NCBI GenBank assembly: GCA_048498995.1
Contig: JBEHWX010000050.1
Location: 1 to 41,979 of the forward strand
Length of the DNA stretch: 41,979 nt
Source of the DNA: JBEHWX01 sp048498995
GTDB lineage: Bacteria > Bacteroidota > Ignavibacteria > OLB7
Direction: 5' to 3'
Shown here: piece by piece, positions 32,888 to 40,766 of the stretch
Layout of the letters: every line of letters starts with the position of its first letter
Position numbering within the stretch: position 1 is the first letter of the stretch
Translations under genes and position numbers: made by a program
Notes under the pieces: model-generated
The model's input: the letters and a program-made list of their open reading frames with translations, nothing else
Database searches by the model: none
What the model was told of the DNA's origin: nothing

Positions 32888-33694
32888 ATGGAGAAGAATC
32901 CCACGTCGAGACATGGCAACAACCACCGGCGCGCGCGGGCCGTGGTCGCCTGCGTGACGATGCTGATCACCGTCCTCCTTGTCGGCGCCGGCCCGTTGTC
33001 GGCGCAGGCTCCCTCGGCCATCCAGGCGAAGTATCGTCGGATCGTCAAGCTCATTCACGACGGACACGCGGCCGAACTGGCCCGTCTGGTGAGGTATCCG
33101 CTCCGGCGGCCGAATCCGCTCCACGATATCCGTTCGCGGGCCGAATTCATCCGGTATGTCGACGTCCTCTTCGACGCGGACTTCAAGGCGCGGCTGGACA
33201 CGTTCAAAGCCGGGGATATCTTCCAGCACCAGGGCAATTTCGGGTTGTATGCCGGCGAGATCTGGATCGACGAGGACGGAAAGATCATCGCCATCAACCA
33301 TCGCACTCCGGCGGAGGAGAAGCTCCTCGAGGAGGAAACGCGGCGCGTCAAGGCGGCGCTGCATCCGAGCGTGCGCGAGTGGACCCGCAATGTTCTCGTC
33401 TACCGCTGCCCGAAGCATACGCTCCGGATCGATGAAACCGACGCGGGGCTCAGACTCGCCACCTGGAACGCCGGACGCTCGATGAGCGATGCGCCCGATC
33501 TTCTTCTGACCGGCGGCACGATGGAGATGTATGGCACGCAGGGTGGCGTCGGATATACGTTCACGAACGGTGAATGGACCTATCTGGTCGAGCGGCTCGA
33601 TCTCTGCGCGGAAGGATCTCGATGCGGTCCCATGCTGACCGTGTCGCGCAACGGGGCCGTGGTCCGGGAATATTCGTGCGACGAGCGCAAATAG
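32888..33694 (+). CDS. Secreted protein of unknown function
   Basis: 268 aa. The ATG at 32888 has GGAGA about 8 nt upstream and begins a signal-peptide-like N-terminus (RAVVACVTMLITVLLVGAGPLSAQ). The mature part is soluble-looking. A helical region with DGHAAELARLVRYPLRRPNPLHDIRS and EFIRYVDVLFDADFKARLDTF is followed by a beta-rich half with paired cysteines (YRCPKHTLRI, LDLCAEGSRCGPM, EYSCDERK) that could form disulfides in the periplasm. I do not recognise a family; the first half recalls NTF2-like or DUF4440-like proteins only loosely. It ends 29 bp before a strong hairpin terminator. Confidence 0.7.
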   Translation: MEKNPTSRHGNNHRRARAVVACVTMLITVLLVGAGPLSAQAPSAIQAKYRRIVKLIHDGHAAELARLVRYPLRRPNPLHDIRSRAEFIRYVDVLFDADFKARLDTFKAGDIFQHQGNFGLYAGEIWIDEDGKIIAINHRTPAEEKLLEEETRRVKAALHPSVREWTRNVLVYRCPKHTLRIDETDAGLRLATWNAGRSMSDAPDLLLTGGTMEMYGTQGGVGYTFTNGEWTYLVERLDLCAEGSRCGPMLTVSRNGAVVREYSCDERK

Positions 33695-33723
33695 CCGACT
33701 GATATTCGCGTGATCAATGAACA

Positions 33724-33755
33724 GGCCCGCCTCCCGGGGGACTGGGAGGCGGGCC
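33724..33755. terminator. Convergent terminator hairpin
   Basis: A perfect 12-bp stem (GGCCCGCCTCCC at 33724-33735, GGGAGGCGGGCC at 33744-33755, 8-nt loop) lies between the secreted 268-aa gene and the 1848-aa gene. Tails are TGTTCATTGATC on the minus strand and GTGCTCAGGC on the plus strand, so it may serve both. Confidence 0.7.
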
Positions 33756-33788
33756 GTGCTCAGGCGGGACATTCACCCTTGTCCCGTC

Positions 33789-36700
33789 TTACTTCTCGAC
33801 GCTCAGCCTCCCCTCGTACATCTCCCCGCCGCCGGCCATCCGCACGATATAGGTGCCGCTCGGCAGCTCGCCACGCGCGATCGTCACCCTTCCCTCTCCC
33901 GCCGACTGCTCGTCGACCAGCACCTTCACCAGACGCCCCGTCGCGTCGTACATCGCGATCCGAACGCGGTCTCCACTCGGAGCCACGTACTCGATCACGC
34001 CGTTCGTCGCGGGGCTCACCACGTTCGAGGTGATCGTCATGCCGTAGGCCGAAGCCTCGCCGTTGACCTTCACCAGACGGGTCTCCTCCACCACGCGCTG
34101 GCCGTCGGCGTTGACCGTCACCAGACGGTACTGGTACTCACCGGCATCCACGCCGTTGTCGGTCACCCGGTAGCTGGCCCCCTTGGTCACGCCACCCCGC
34201 GGCGTCGTGCGGTCGACCACCTGATAGGTGCCCTCCTTCAGACCCGCATCCGTGCGAACCACCGTGGCGCGCTCGATCTCCATGCGGACAACGTCCACCT
34301 CGCTGGCCGTCTGCCAGTCGACCGTCACCGTGTGGCGGCCGCTCTGGAAGGCGTTCATGCTCACCAGCTTCACCGGAACAGCACCGTTGAACTCGCGCGT
34401 CCAGTCGAGCGCGGCCAGCAGCAGGCGCTGAGCACCCGAGCGATCCGGCTCGAACTGGTACCGGCCGGCATGACGCCAGTCGAACGCGTAGTAGATCACG
34501 TTCCGGTTCGACGTCGCGCTGACGATGCCGATCGAGCTGTCGCCGGTCGACACCATGTCCACCGCCCGATGCGTCGCACCGGCGATGCCCTCGCCGTTGG
34601 TGGCGCGCAGGATGCCCGGCATCGGTGCCAGGTCGCCGGCAACGCCCGTCGGAGCGATCAGCTCGTACTTGTTCGGCTCGAGGCGAACGCCCTGGATCCG
34701 ACGGTTCGAGTAATCGGCCGGGTTCGTGCTGCCAACGTACTGCGAGCGCAGGTAGCCACGCACGAACTGCTGGTCGGCAACCATCCCGTTGGTCGTGCCA
34801 AGCTGCACGTCGTGCTGACGGGCAACCTCCTGACCGGCGATGATCAGGTTGGCGCGATCGAACATCGTGCGGCTGTCCAGCTGTGCCTCGATCGCCAGAC
34901 GCTCCTCCGGCAGCAGACCGCCGTTGTCCTCGCCCTGCGACCAGATGATCGTCTTCCACGGCAGGAAGTTCAGGTTCTGCGACGGCCACTTGTCACGCTC
35001 GAACAGATCGTAGTCCTCCGTGCCGGTGCCGTTGGCCTGATCCCAGCTGATCGCCTTCAGGGCGCCCATCAGCGTGTCGCTGTTGAGCTTGTTCCCCTTG
35101 GCCGTCACGTCGGTCGGCATCGTCGTGGTCATTCCCTCCACCGACACGAGCACCTTCCGGGTCGAGCGCTGGATGTAGAACCGAACGATCTTCTCGAACG
35201 TGTTGTTCGTCGCGTTGTCATCGGTGCTGGTCGTCACGCGCAGACGATACAGCGGCGTCACGTTCGGGTTCGAGCCGTAGTACGAGTCGGTCATCCCGAG
35301 CTGCTGGAGCGACTGCGGCTGGAAGCTGCCGAAGCTCAGCGTCTGAGAGGCCGTCACGTCCACGCTGGCCGTGCGGGTGTAGGTGCCCACGCTGGTCCAG
35401 CTCGAGCCGTTCCAGCGATCGACCGTCATCGTCACCGTGTTCGACAGCATCGGCGAGCCGCCCACGTTGCGCACGCGAGCCGTCAGCGCCGCCGCCGAGT
35501 CGATCATGAAGTACTCGGCGTCAGAGAACTGACCCGAGACCGCGCGGTAGCCGAACGGAGCGGTGATGTCCTCGGCCTGCAGGTCGTTGTTGCGGACCAG
35601 GCCGTTGAACTCATCGGCGCCGATATCATAGCCACGCACCGAAGCCGAGCCACGCGGATCGAGGTCGATGTCGTTGCTGATACCGGTGATCTGCGTGCCG
35701 CGGTTGTTGGCCAGCGAGCCGACGACCGTCGTCTTGATGTGCAGATCCTCCGATCCCGGCGTCGTCGAAACGAAGTCAGGCGTGATATCACCCTGCACCG
35801 AATTCATGTCGAGGCCGGTGAGCGCGCGCCACTGCTGGAGCGTCTTGGCCACCGCCGGCGACGGCAGCGACTGGCCGCCAACGTCCTGAATGTTCAGCTT
35901 GCCGACGTTGCCGTTCGGCACCCAGAACAGGTTGTAGTCGCTGTTGACCGTGTTCTTGTAATCAGCGGCGGTAATCACCAGCGCCGTGGGAGTCGTCGAG
36001 ATCGAGGTCAGCGCGATGATGTTGTTGCGAATGCTCGCACCACCACGGACCATCACACCGGTCTCGGTCGAGGTGCCGGCGATCCGGTTGTAGATCGTGT
36101 TGTTCTCGATCTTGTTGCCGGTCAGCAGGAAGTCCACCCGCGTCGACGGATCGACGGTCATGCCGATGCCGATCGAGGCGGCGTTGCCCGAGTAGTTGTA
36201 CCCGAAGTTGTTCCGCACCGTGTAGTTGCTCACGCCGCCCACCGGGAAGCGGAACACCACGTTGGCCGGCGAGACGATCTGGTTCTCACTCGTCTCCAGC
36301 AGGATCGGCGAGGCCGTGCCGCTGGCGGCGGTCAGATCGCTGACGCGGTTGCGCTCGACGCGGAGGTCGGTCGAGTAACCACGGTTGTTCGAGCTGTTGC
36401 CACCGGCGGTCGCCCAGATGCCCACGGCGTTGCCGCGAACCGTCGAGGTGTTGTTCACCCGGCGGATCGTGTTGCCGGAGATCTCCGAGCCCTTCTCATA
36501 AGCGACCACGATACCACCGCGACCCACGTTCGTGATCAGGTTGTTGCGGTAGGTATTGTTCGTGTTGCTGTAGTCGACATACTTCGACTGACCGACCACG
36601 AAGAGCGGGCCGGAGCCGATCGAGACGATGCCATAACCGAAGCCACTGATTTCATTGTTCTCGAAGGCGTTGTTCTGGTTCGGCAGCGTGTCGGCGCGAC

Positions 36701-39335
36701 GCGTATTGGTGCCGGTCACCGGATCGACCGGGGCGGAATTGCGGAGCATGATGCCGGCCGACGTGACGAGCGAAAGATCGCTCACGAACGCGAAGCTGTT
36801 GAACGATTGCGTGAACGTCGGCAGTGAGAGCGTGGTTGCCTGCTGCTTGCCGGCGGCGGGATTGACCGGCTGGATCCGCACATTCCGCACGGCATAATTC
36901 GACGCGCCCTGACCGAAATAGAACGGCAACGCCAAGTCCCTGGCGCCGGTGTTTTCGAACATGAAGCGCAGGGCCCTGTTCGCTCCTCCATCCCACGTCA
37001 TGTAGCCGCTCGGGTTCACCGTATCGAGCTGACCATACCAGATGCCGATGCCGCTGGCCGCGCGGATCGTGATCCGAATATCGTTGCGCCATGCCGCCGG
37101 GCGCCAGGTGATGGCATTGTTCGCGTCGAGCCCGACGATGCGGCCGCGGAAATCGAGCGCGGGCGATGTGGGCTCCCGCTGGTCGATCGTGTAGGATTCA
37201 CCGGTCAGCTCGAACGTGATCGGGCCGCTCACGCCGTAAGTGAACAGCGAGTCGCGCGCCTCCTGAATCGTCTGGAAGCGCTCGCCATATCCGACGCGAA
37301 TCAGGCCGGAGAGGCGCGGCTTCACCTCGAACGCCCACCGCACCGTGTCGTTGGCGCGGAGCGGATCGGATGGGTGCGCCACCAGCGCCTCCACGGCGTA
37401 CGTTCCCGCGCCGCCCGGCACGAACGCGGGGAATTCCTGCACGAAGCTTCCCCCCGCGACGATATTCGAGACTCGTACGGTCCGGCTGTAGACCACCACT
37501 CCCCGCGCATCGCGGATCGTGACGGTGGCCGGAACATCGGTGGCGTCCGATGCGCCATGATTCAGGAAGCTGACGCGCACCGGGCTGGGACGCCCATCGG
37601 CGATACCGGCATCGCGCGTCGGGTAATGCGGGTGCAGCATCGGGTCCCCGGTCTCCACCTCGATATCGTAGAACACATCGAAGGATGTCCCCCGTCCAGC
37701 CGTCCGGTGCGGGAGCGTATCGTTCGACCGGTTCTCATCACCGGCAAGCATGGAGATTGCTCGGACGTAATAGCGGCCTGGATGGGACGGCGTCCAGATG
37801 AAGCGTACGTCGCGCGTCTGCCCGGGCAACCAGCTACCGCTCACCGTCGTCGCCTCCGAGTCGATCACGGCACCGGAAGCGTCCTCGATCCAGCACCCGA
37901 CGCGGGCGTCGGTCTGCGTGTAGGTGCCGCTGTTGACGTACGTGATCTCGACAGGCGTCGGCACGTCGACGAGATATTTCTGAAACAGCGGCGGCCCGTT
38001 CGGCATCGGCTCGTTGATCGACACCGGCATCAGATCGTTCGGACCCGAGATATAGAAGCGCGTTGTCATCGTGTCGTTTTCGCCGTGCAGATCGGCGAGC
38101 AGCATCGGGAATACCCGTACCTCGTACTCGCCGACGACGCTGGTGATCGGCGCCGTGATCGCATCGGTGAAGGCAACCTCGGTCGTCGTCCCCTGCGCTC
38201 CGGACGCCATGGTCCAGGCGGTGTCGGTCCTGGTGGCGACGAGCGTGGATCCGCGGTAGACCTGGGCCCTCACCGGTATACGGGTGGCCGCGCGGGTGCC
38301 GTAGTTCCTGAACCGGGCGCTGATTCCCACGTTGGCCCCGATGCTGTACGCCTGCCCCAGCCGCACCGGCCTGGTCCAGACCGTGTCGGTGCCGATATCG
38401 TCGAGCACCAGATCGATGCGGTAGCCGATGCGCGCACCGTTCGAGGTCGGGAAGGAATAGTGGAAATATTTCGATGGACGGTAGAGCGTTACCGGCGGCT
38501 GGTAGCTCTCGAAATAGGCGTATAGCACCGTCTGAAAGGGATTGGCTCCCTGAACGTTCACGGTATTCATCCGCGTGATCGCGACCGTGTCCAGGTTGCC
38601 GAGATCGGGATTCAGGAGAACGAGAAATTTTTCGGCGTCGAGCGATCCGAAGTCGGTGAGCGTGGCGGGCTGGCCGAAATTCTTGATGCCGACTACCGCT
38701 CCATAGCTCAACGCGCTCGTGGCGGGCACCCGCCGATCGAGCGATCCGGGGCCATAGAAGAGCTCGATGCGGGAGCCTCGCTCGTAGAGCAGCGCCTGAA
38801 AATTCCCGACCCCGCCCGCCATGTAGGTGACGCCGGTCGCGCGCCACTCCACGGTAAGCACGCGCTGCGGCGCCACGCCGTCGACCCGGTAGAAAATGCC
38901 GCCGCTTCCGCCGGCGACGTTCGTCTGCACATCGCTCCAGTATACCGCCAGCACCTTGTTGCTGCTGGCATAGACGGTCGAGGTAAGGTAGTTCAGATTG
39001 TACGGAAACCCGCCGTCGGTGGCGGATGTGGCGCCGTTGAAGGAGATGAAGCCGGCGGGACTGATCCGCAGGGTATACCCCTGTGGATAGTCACGGTCGA
39101 TGAAGGTGAACGGAAACGGGAGCGCGAGCTGAGATGTCTGATTGTAGCGTGCCTGGTTGGTGCCGGCGATCATCTGCGTCCCCTGCATGCCGATGATCGA
39201 CCGGAAACGATCGGGAATGCGGGTCGGAACATAGCTGTTCCAGGGAAGGTTCACCGCCGGTGGCGACGTCTGCGAGAGCGCCGCGGCAATGGCGCAGCAA
39301 AGCCATGCCAGCACGGCCAGTGTCGTGCGTATCAT
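33789..39335 (-). CDS. Giant secreted multidomain protein (1848 aa) with type IX-like C-terminal module
   Basis: The ATG at 39335 has GGAGGG 8 nt upstream and starts a signal peptide (MIRTTLAVLAWLCCAIAAALSQ). Residues about 40-230 form a beta-rich domain like the NIDO-type proteins of the phylum (LPFPFTFIDRDYPQGYTLRIS). Residues about 310-660 are CARDB/Ig-like repeats. About 700-1150 is a parallel beta-helix with Asn ladders (NNAFENNEISGFGYGI, YRNNLITNVGRGGIVV). Another Ig-like unit lies near 1270-1390, then a ThuA/GATase-like region (TIIWSQGEDNGGLLPEE) and the C-terminal strands. The last part is YDATGRLVKVLVDEQSAG and a closing SGTYIVRMAGG module, as in Por-sorted proteins. Likely a surface protein, function unknown. 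Its 3' end duplicates the gene at 40767. Confidence 0.85.
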   Translation of the reverse strand: MIRTTLAVLAWLCCAIAAALSQTSPPAVNLPWNSYVPTRIPDRFRSIIGMQGTQMIAGTNQARYNQTSQLALPFPFTFIDRDYPQGYTLRISPAGFISFNGATSATDGGFPYNLNYLTSTVYASSNKVLAVYWSDVQTNVAGGSGGIFYRVDGVAPQRVLTVEWRATGVTYMAGGVGNFQALLYERGSRIELFYGPGSLDRRVPATSALSYGAVVGIKNFGQPATLTDFGSLDAEKFLVLLNPDLGNLDTVAITRMNTVNVQGANPFQTVLYAYFESYQPPVTLYRPSKYFHYSFPTSNGARIGYRIDLVLDDIGTDTVWTRPVRLGQAYSIGANVGISARFRNYGTRAATRIPVRAQVYRGSTLVATRTDTAWTMASGAQGTTTEVAFTDAITAPITSVVGEYEVRVFPMLLADLHGENDTMTTRFYISGPNDLMPVSINEPMPNGPPLFQKYLVDVPTPVEITYVNSGTYTQTDARVGCWIEDASGAVIDSEATTVSGSWLPGQTRDVRFIWTPSHPGRYYVRAISMLAGDENRSNDTLPHRTAGRGTSFDVFYDIEVETGDPMLHPHYPTRDAGIADGRPSPVRVSFLNHGASDATDVPATVTIRDARGVVVYSRTVRVSNIVAGGSFVQEFPAFVPGGAGTYAVEALVAHPSDPLRANDTVRWAFEVKPRLSGLIRVGYGERFQTIQEARDSLFTYGVSGPITFELTGESYTIDQREPTSPALDFRGRIVGLDANNAITWRPAAWRNDIRITIRAASGIGIWYGQLDTVNPSGYMTWDGGANRALRFMFENTGARDLALPFYFGQGASNYAVRNVRIQPVNPAAGKQQATTLSLPTFTQSFNSFAFVSDLSLVTSAGIMLRNSAPVDPVTGTNTRRADTLPNQNNAFENNEISGFGYGIVSIGSGPLFVVGQSKYVDYSNTNNTYRNNLITNVGRGGIVVAYEKGSEISGNTIRRVNNTSTVRGNAVGIWATAGGNSSNNRGYSTDLRVERNRVSDLTAASGTASPILLETSENQIVSPANVVFRFPVGGVSNYTVRNNFGYNYSGNAASIGIGMTVDPSTRVDFLLTGNKIENNTIYNRIAGTSTETGVMVRGGASIRNNIIALTSISTTPTALVITAADYKNTVNSDYNLFWVPNGNVGKLNIQDVGGQSLPSPAVAKTLQQWRALTGLDMNSVQGDITPDFVSTTPGSEDLHIKTTVVGSLANNRGTQITGISNDIDLDPRGSASVRGYDIGADEFNGLVRNNDLQAEDITAPFGYRAVSGQFSDAEYFMIDSAAALTARVRNVGGSPMLSNTVTMTVDRWNGSSWTSVGTYTRTASVDVTASQTLSFGSFQPQSLQQLGMTDSYYGSNPNVTPLYRLRVTTSTDDNATNNTFEKIVRFYIQRSTRKVLVSVEGMTTTMPTDVTAKGNKLNSDTLMGALKAISWDQANGTGTEDYDLFERDKWPSQNLNFLPWKTIIWSQGEDNGGLLPEERLAIEAQLDSRTMFDRANLIIAGQEVARQHDVQLGTTNGMVADQQFVRGYLRSQYVGSTNPADYSNRRIQGVRLEPNKYELIAPTGVAGDLAPMPGILRATNGEGIAGATHRAVDMVSTGDSSIGIVSATSNRNVIYYAFDWRHAGRYQFEPDRSGAQRLLLAALDWTREFNGAVPVKLVSMNAFQSGRHTVTVDWQTASEVDVVRMEIERATVVRTDAGLKEGTYQVVDRTTPRGGVTKGASYRVTDNGVDAGEYQYRLVTVNADGQRVVEETRLVKVNGEASAYGMTITSNVVSPATNGVIEYVAPSGDRVRIAMYDATGRLVKVLVDEQSAGEGRVTIARGELPSGTYIVRMAGGGEMYEGRLSVEK
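33901..34998 (-). repeat. Segmental duplication, copy in the 1848-aa gene
   Basis: This stretch matches 40882-41979 at a constant offset of 6981 bp with no indel seen. It encodes residues about 1446-1811. The protein differs at only about a dozen positions. The match stops sharply near 33890, where the coding sequence of the last ~35 residues becomes unrelated. The second copy runs to the window edge, so the true length is unknown. Confidence 0.95.
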
Positions 39336-39734
39336 GAATGGTCCCTCCGAACTTCGGGTGTGGCTGGGAATGTCTTCGGGCCCGGTTCCACCGTCTCTCA
39401 TCTCCCTTCTCTTCCGGCCGCGCGTGGCAATGCGCGCGTGCGGCTCGCGCGGCCCGCGACATGCTCGGGGCGGGCCTTGGCCGATACCGCGGCGTGAACG
39501 AGTCGCATCCGGCTCCCCGCACGGGCACTGGAGCACTACCGATGGTGCTCACCTCCCGTTCTCAACGAGGCAGGGAACCGGATTGCGGACTCGCCCGGCT
39601 TGTGCGGAAGTCATGTCGCTGGAGGCTCCGGCCGAGCGCTGCCAGGTATGACCACGAGCCCTGCACACTCGAACCGCGCTCCGCTTCGACCCCACCCTCG
39701 AGCCGGGTCGCTCGATTCGGACATGTGGAACAGC
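39336..39734. other. Gene-free leader of the 1848-aa gene
   Basis: About 400 bp between the LuxR-gene terminator and the giant gene. It is GC-rich, with overlapping reading frames that look non-coding. Apart from the GGAGGG ribosome site and small inverted repeats (GAGCAC/GTGCTC, 39532-39551), I see nothing in it, and no promoter box stands out. Confidence 0.5.
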
Positions 39735-39760
39735 AAAAAGCCCGAGACAAATCTCGGGCT
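39735..39760 (-). terminator. Rho-independent terminator of the LuxR-type gene
   Basis: AGCCCGAGA-CAAA-TCTCGGGCT (39739-39760) is a 9-bp stem followed on the minus strand by TTTTTGCTG. It lies 39 bp past the LuxR gene stop. This is a textbook terminator. Confidence 0.92.
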
Positions 39761-39798
39761 CCGTATTTCCCACGCATAGGGTCCATTTGTATACTTCT

Positions 39799-40656
39799 TC
39801 AGGATGGCCTCGCGCCGTGGGACCCTATCGGCTCGAACATTCGTCCGGTGAAGTAGCGCGCGAACAGCTCGAACTGATTCTCCACCCCCGCCTTCCGATG
39901 TATCCCGCCGATCCGCTTCTTCACGGCGACCACCGAAACGTTCAGGCAGGCGGCGATCTCCTTGTAGGTCAGGCCCGCCATGTGAAGGCGAAGCACCTCC
40001 CATTCCCGCTGCGTCAGTCCGACCTCCTTTCGCAGGAGCGTCGCCACCCGCTCGATGGTCCGGTGCCCCGGACGGACCACACGGAACCGTGCTATGGCGT
40101 CCGAGAGAACGAAGACGATGAACGGACGGAGCTCCTCGAGCAGCCGGAGCGTCTCCTCCCGGATCGGACGGTTCCGGCGCTCACGCCAGAGAAGCACGCT
40201 CCCCAGATACGCTCCGTTGTGCAGGTAGTCCGTGGCATGCACCGGATGGTAGAGCTCTTTCGGCAGATGGCGATACGACACCTCGATCAGTCGCTCGTAA
40301 TGATGCGTTCCGGCCGGACATGCCCCGATCGCCAGATCCGGCGCGTCCCTGGCGCCCGGAACGAACGCCTGCATGAAATAGGCGGTGAAGTCCCGCTCGA
40401 TCCCGTCACCCCCCGGATCGCAACCGATGTTCACGTTGACGCTCACGCGGTCGACATCCCCGAGGAATGCCCGGAGCGCGGTGCGGAACGCGAGCAGCCA
40501 CTCGTCGGTACGGCAGGTGGTCGGCATCGCATTCAGAAAGGAGACGAAGCGCCTCAGTTCGATCGTGGTCGAGGTCATGGGATAGATGGACTGGAGAACG
40601 GGCAATTCGAGGATATACCCTGGGATAGTCCAATGGTATACAGAAAGATCGTTCAT
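39799..40656 (-). CDS. LuxR-type transcriptional regulator
   Basis: 285 aa from the ATG at 40656 (MNDLSVYHWTIPGYILEL). The frame continues upstream through the terminator hairpin of the next gene, so that extension (MNGAFPEQGKAPFVV) is rejected; an ATG at 40577 is a further option. The C-terminus holds a GerE/LuxR helix-turn-helix: LTQREWEVLRLHMAGLTYKEIAACLNVSVVAVKKRI, then GGIHRKAGVENQFELFARYF. The N-terminal 200 residues are unlike a standard receiver and may be a GAF- or PAS-like sensor (DVDRVSVNVNIG), not identified with confidence. It sits alone between two nearly identical surface-protein genes. No clear ribosome site. Confidence 0.88.
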   Translation of the reverse strand: MNDLSVYHWTIPGYILELPVLQSIYPMTSTTIELRRFVSFLNAMPTTCRTDEWLLAFRTALRAFLGDVDRVSVNVNIGCDPGGDGIERDFTAYFMQAFVPGARDAPDLAIGACPAGTHHYERLIEVSYRHLPKELYHPVHATDYLHNGAYLGSVLLWRERRNRPIREETLRLLEELRPFIVFVLSDAIARFRVVRPGHRTIERVATLLRKEVGLTQREWEVLRLHMAGLTYKEIAACLNVSVVAVKKRIGGIHRKAGVENQFELFARYFTGRMFEPIGSHGARPS

Positions 40657-40685
40657 CGCTTCGATCTTTGCAACTCTCCCCCCTG

Positions 40686-40729
40686 AAACGACGAACGGCG
40701 CCTTCCCCTGCTCGGGAAAGGCGCCGTTC
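40686..40729 (-). terminator. Terminator of the partial surface-protein gene
   Basis: GAACGGCGCC (40693-40702) pairs with GGCGCCGTTC (40720-40729), extended by TTCCC/GGGAA with one bulged A. On the minus strand the tail is GTCGTTTCAGG. It lies 37 bp past the stop of the 40767 gene and within the leader of the LuxR gene. Confidence 0.85.
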
Positions 40730-40766
40730 ATTCACTTCGATCGTTCGCGGTCGTTGCCGACCGTGA

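Noticed and set aside
33717..36827. 1036-codon plus-strand frame opposite the giant secreted gene
   Set aside because: Arg/His/Val-rich shadow with no domain; the minus frame is clearly the gene.
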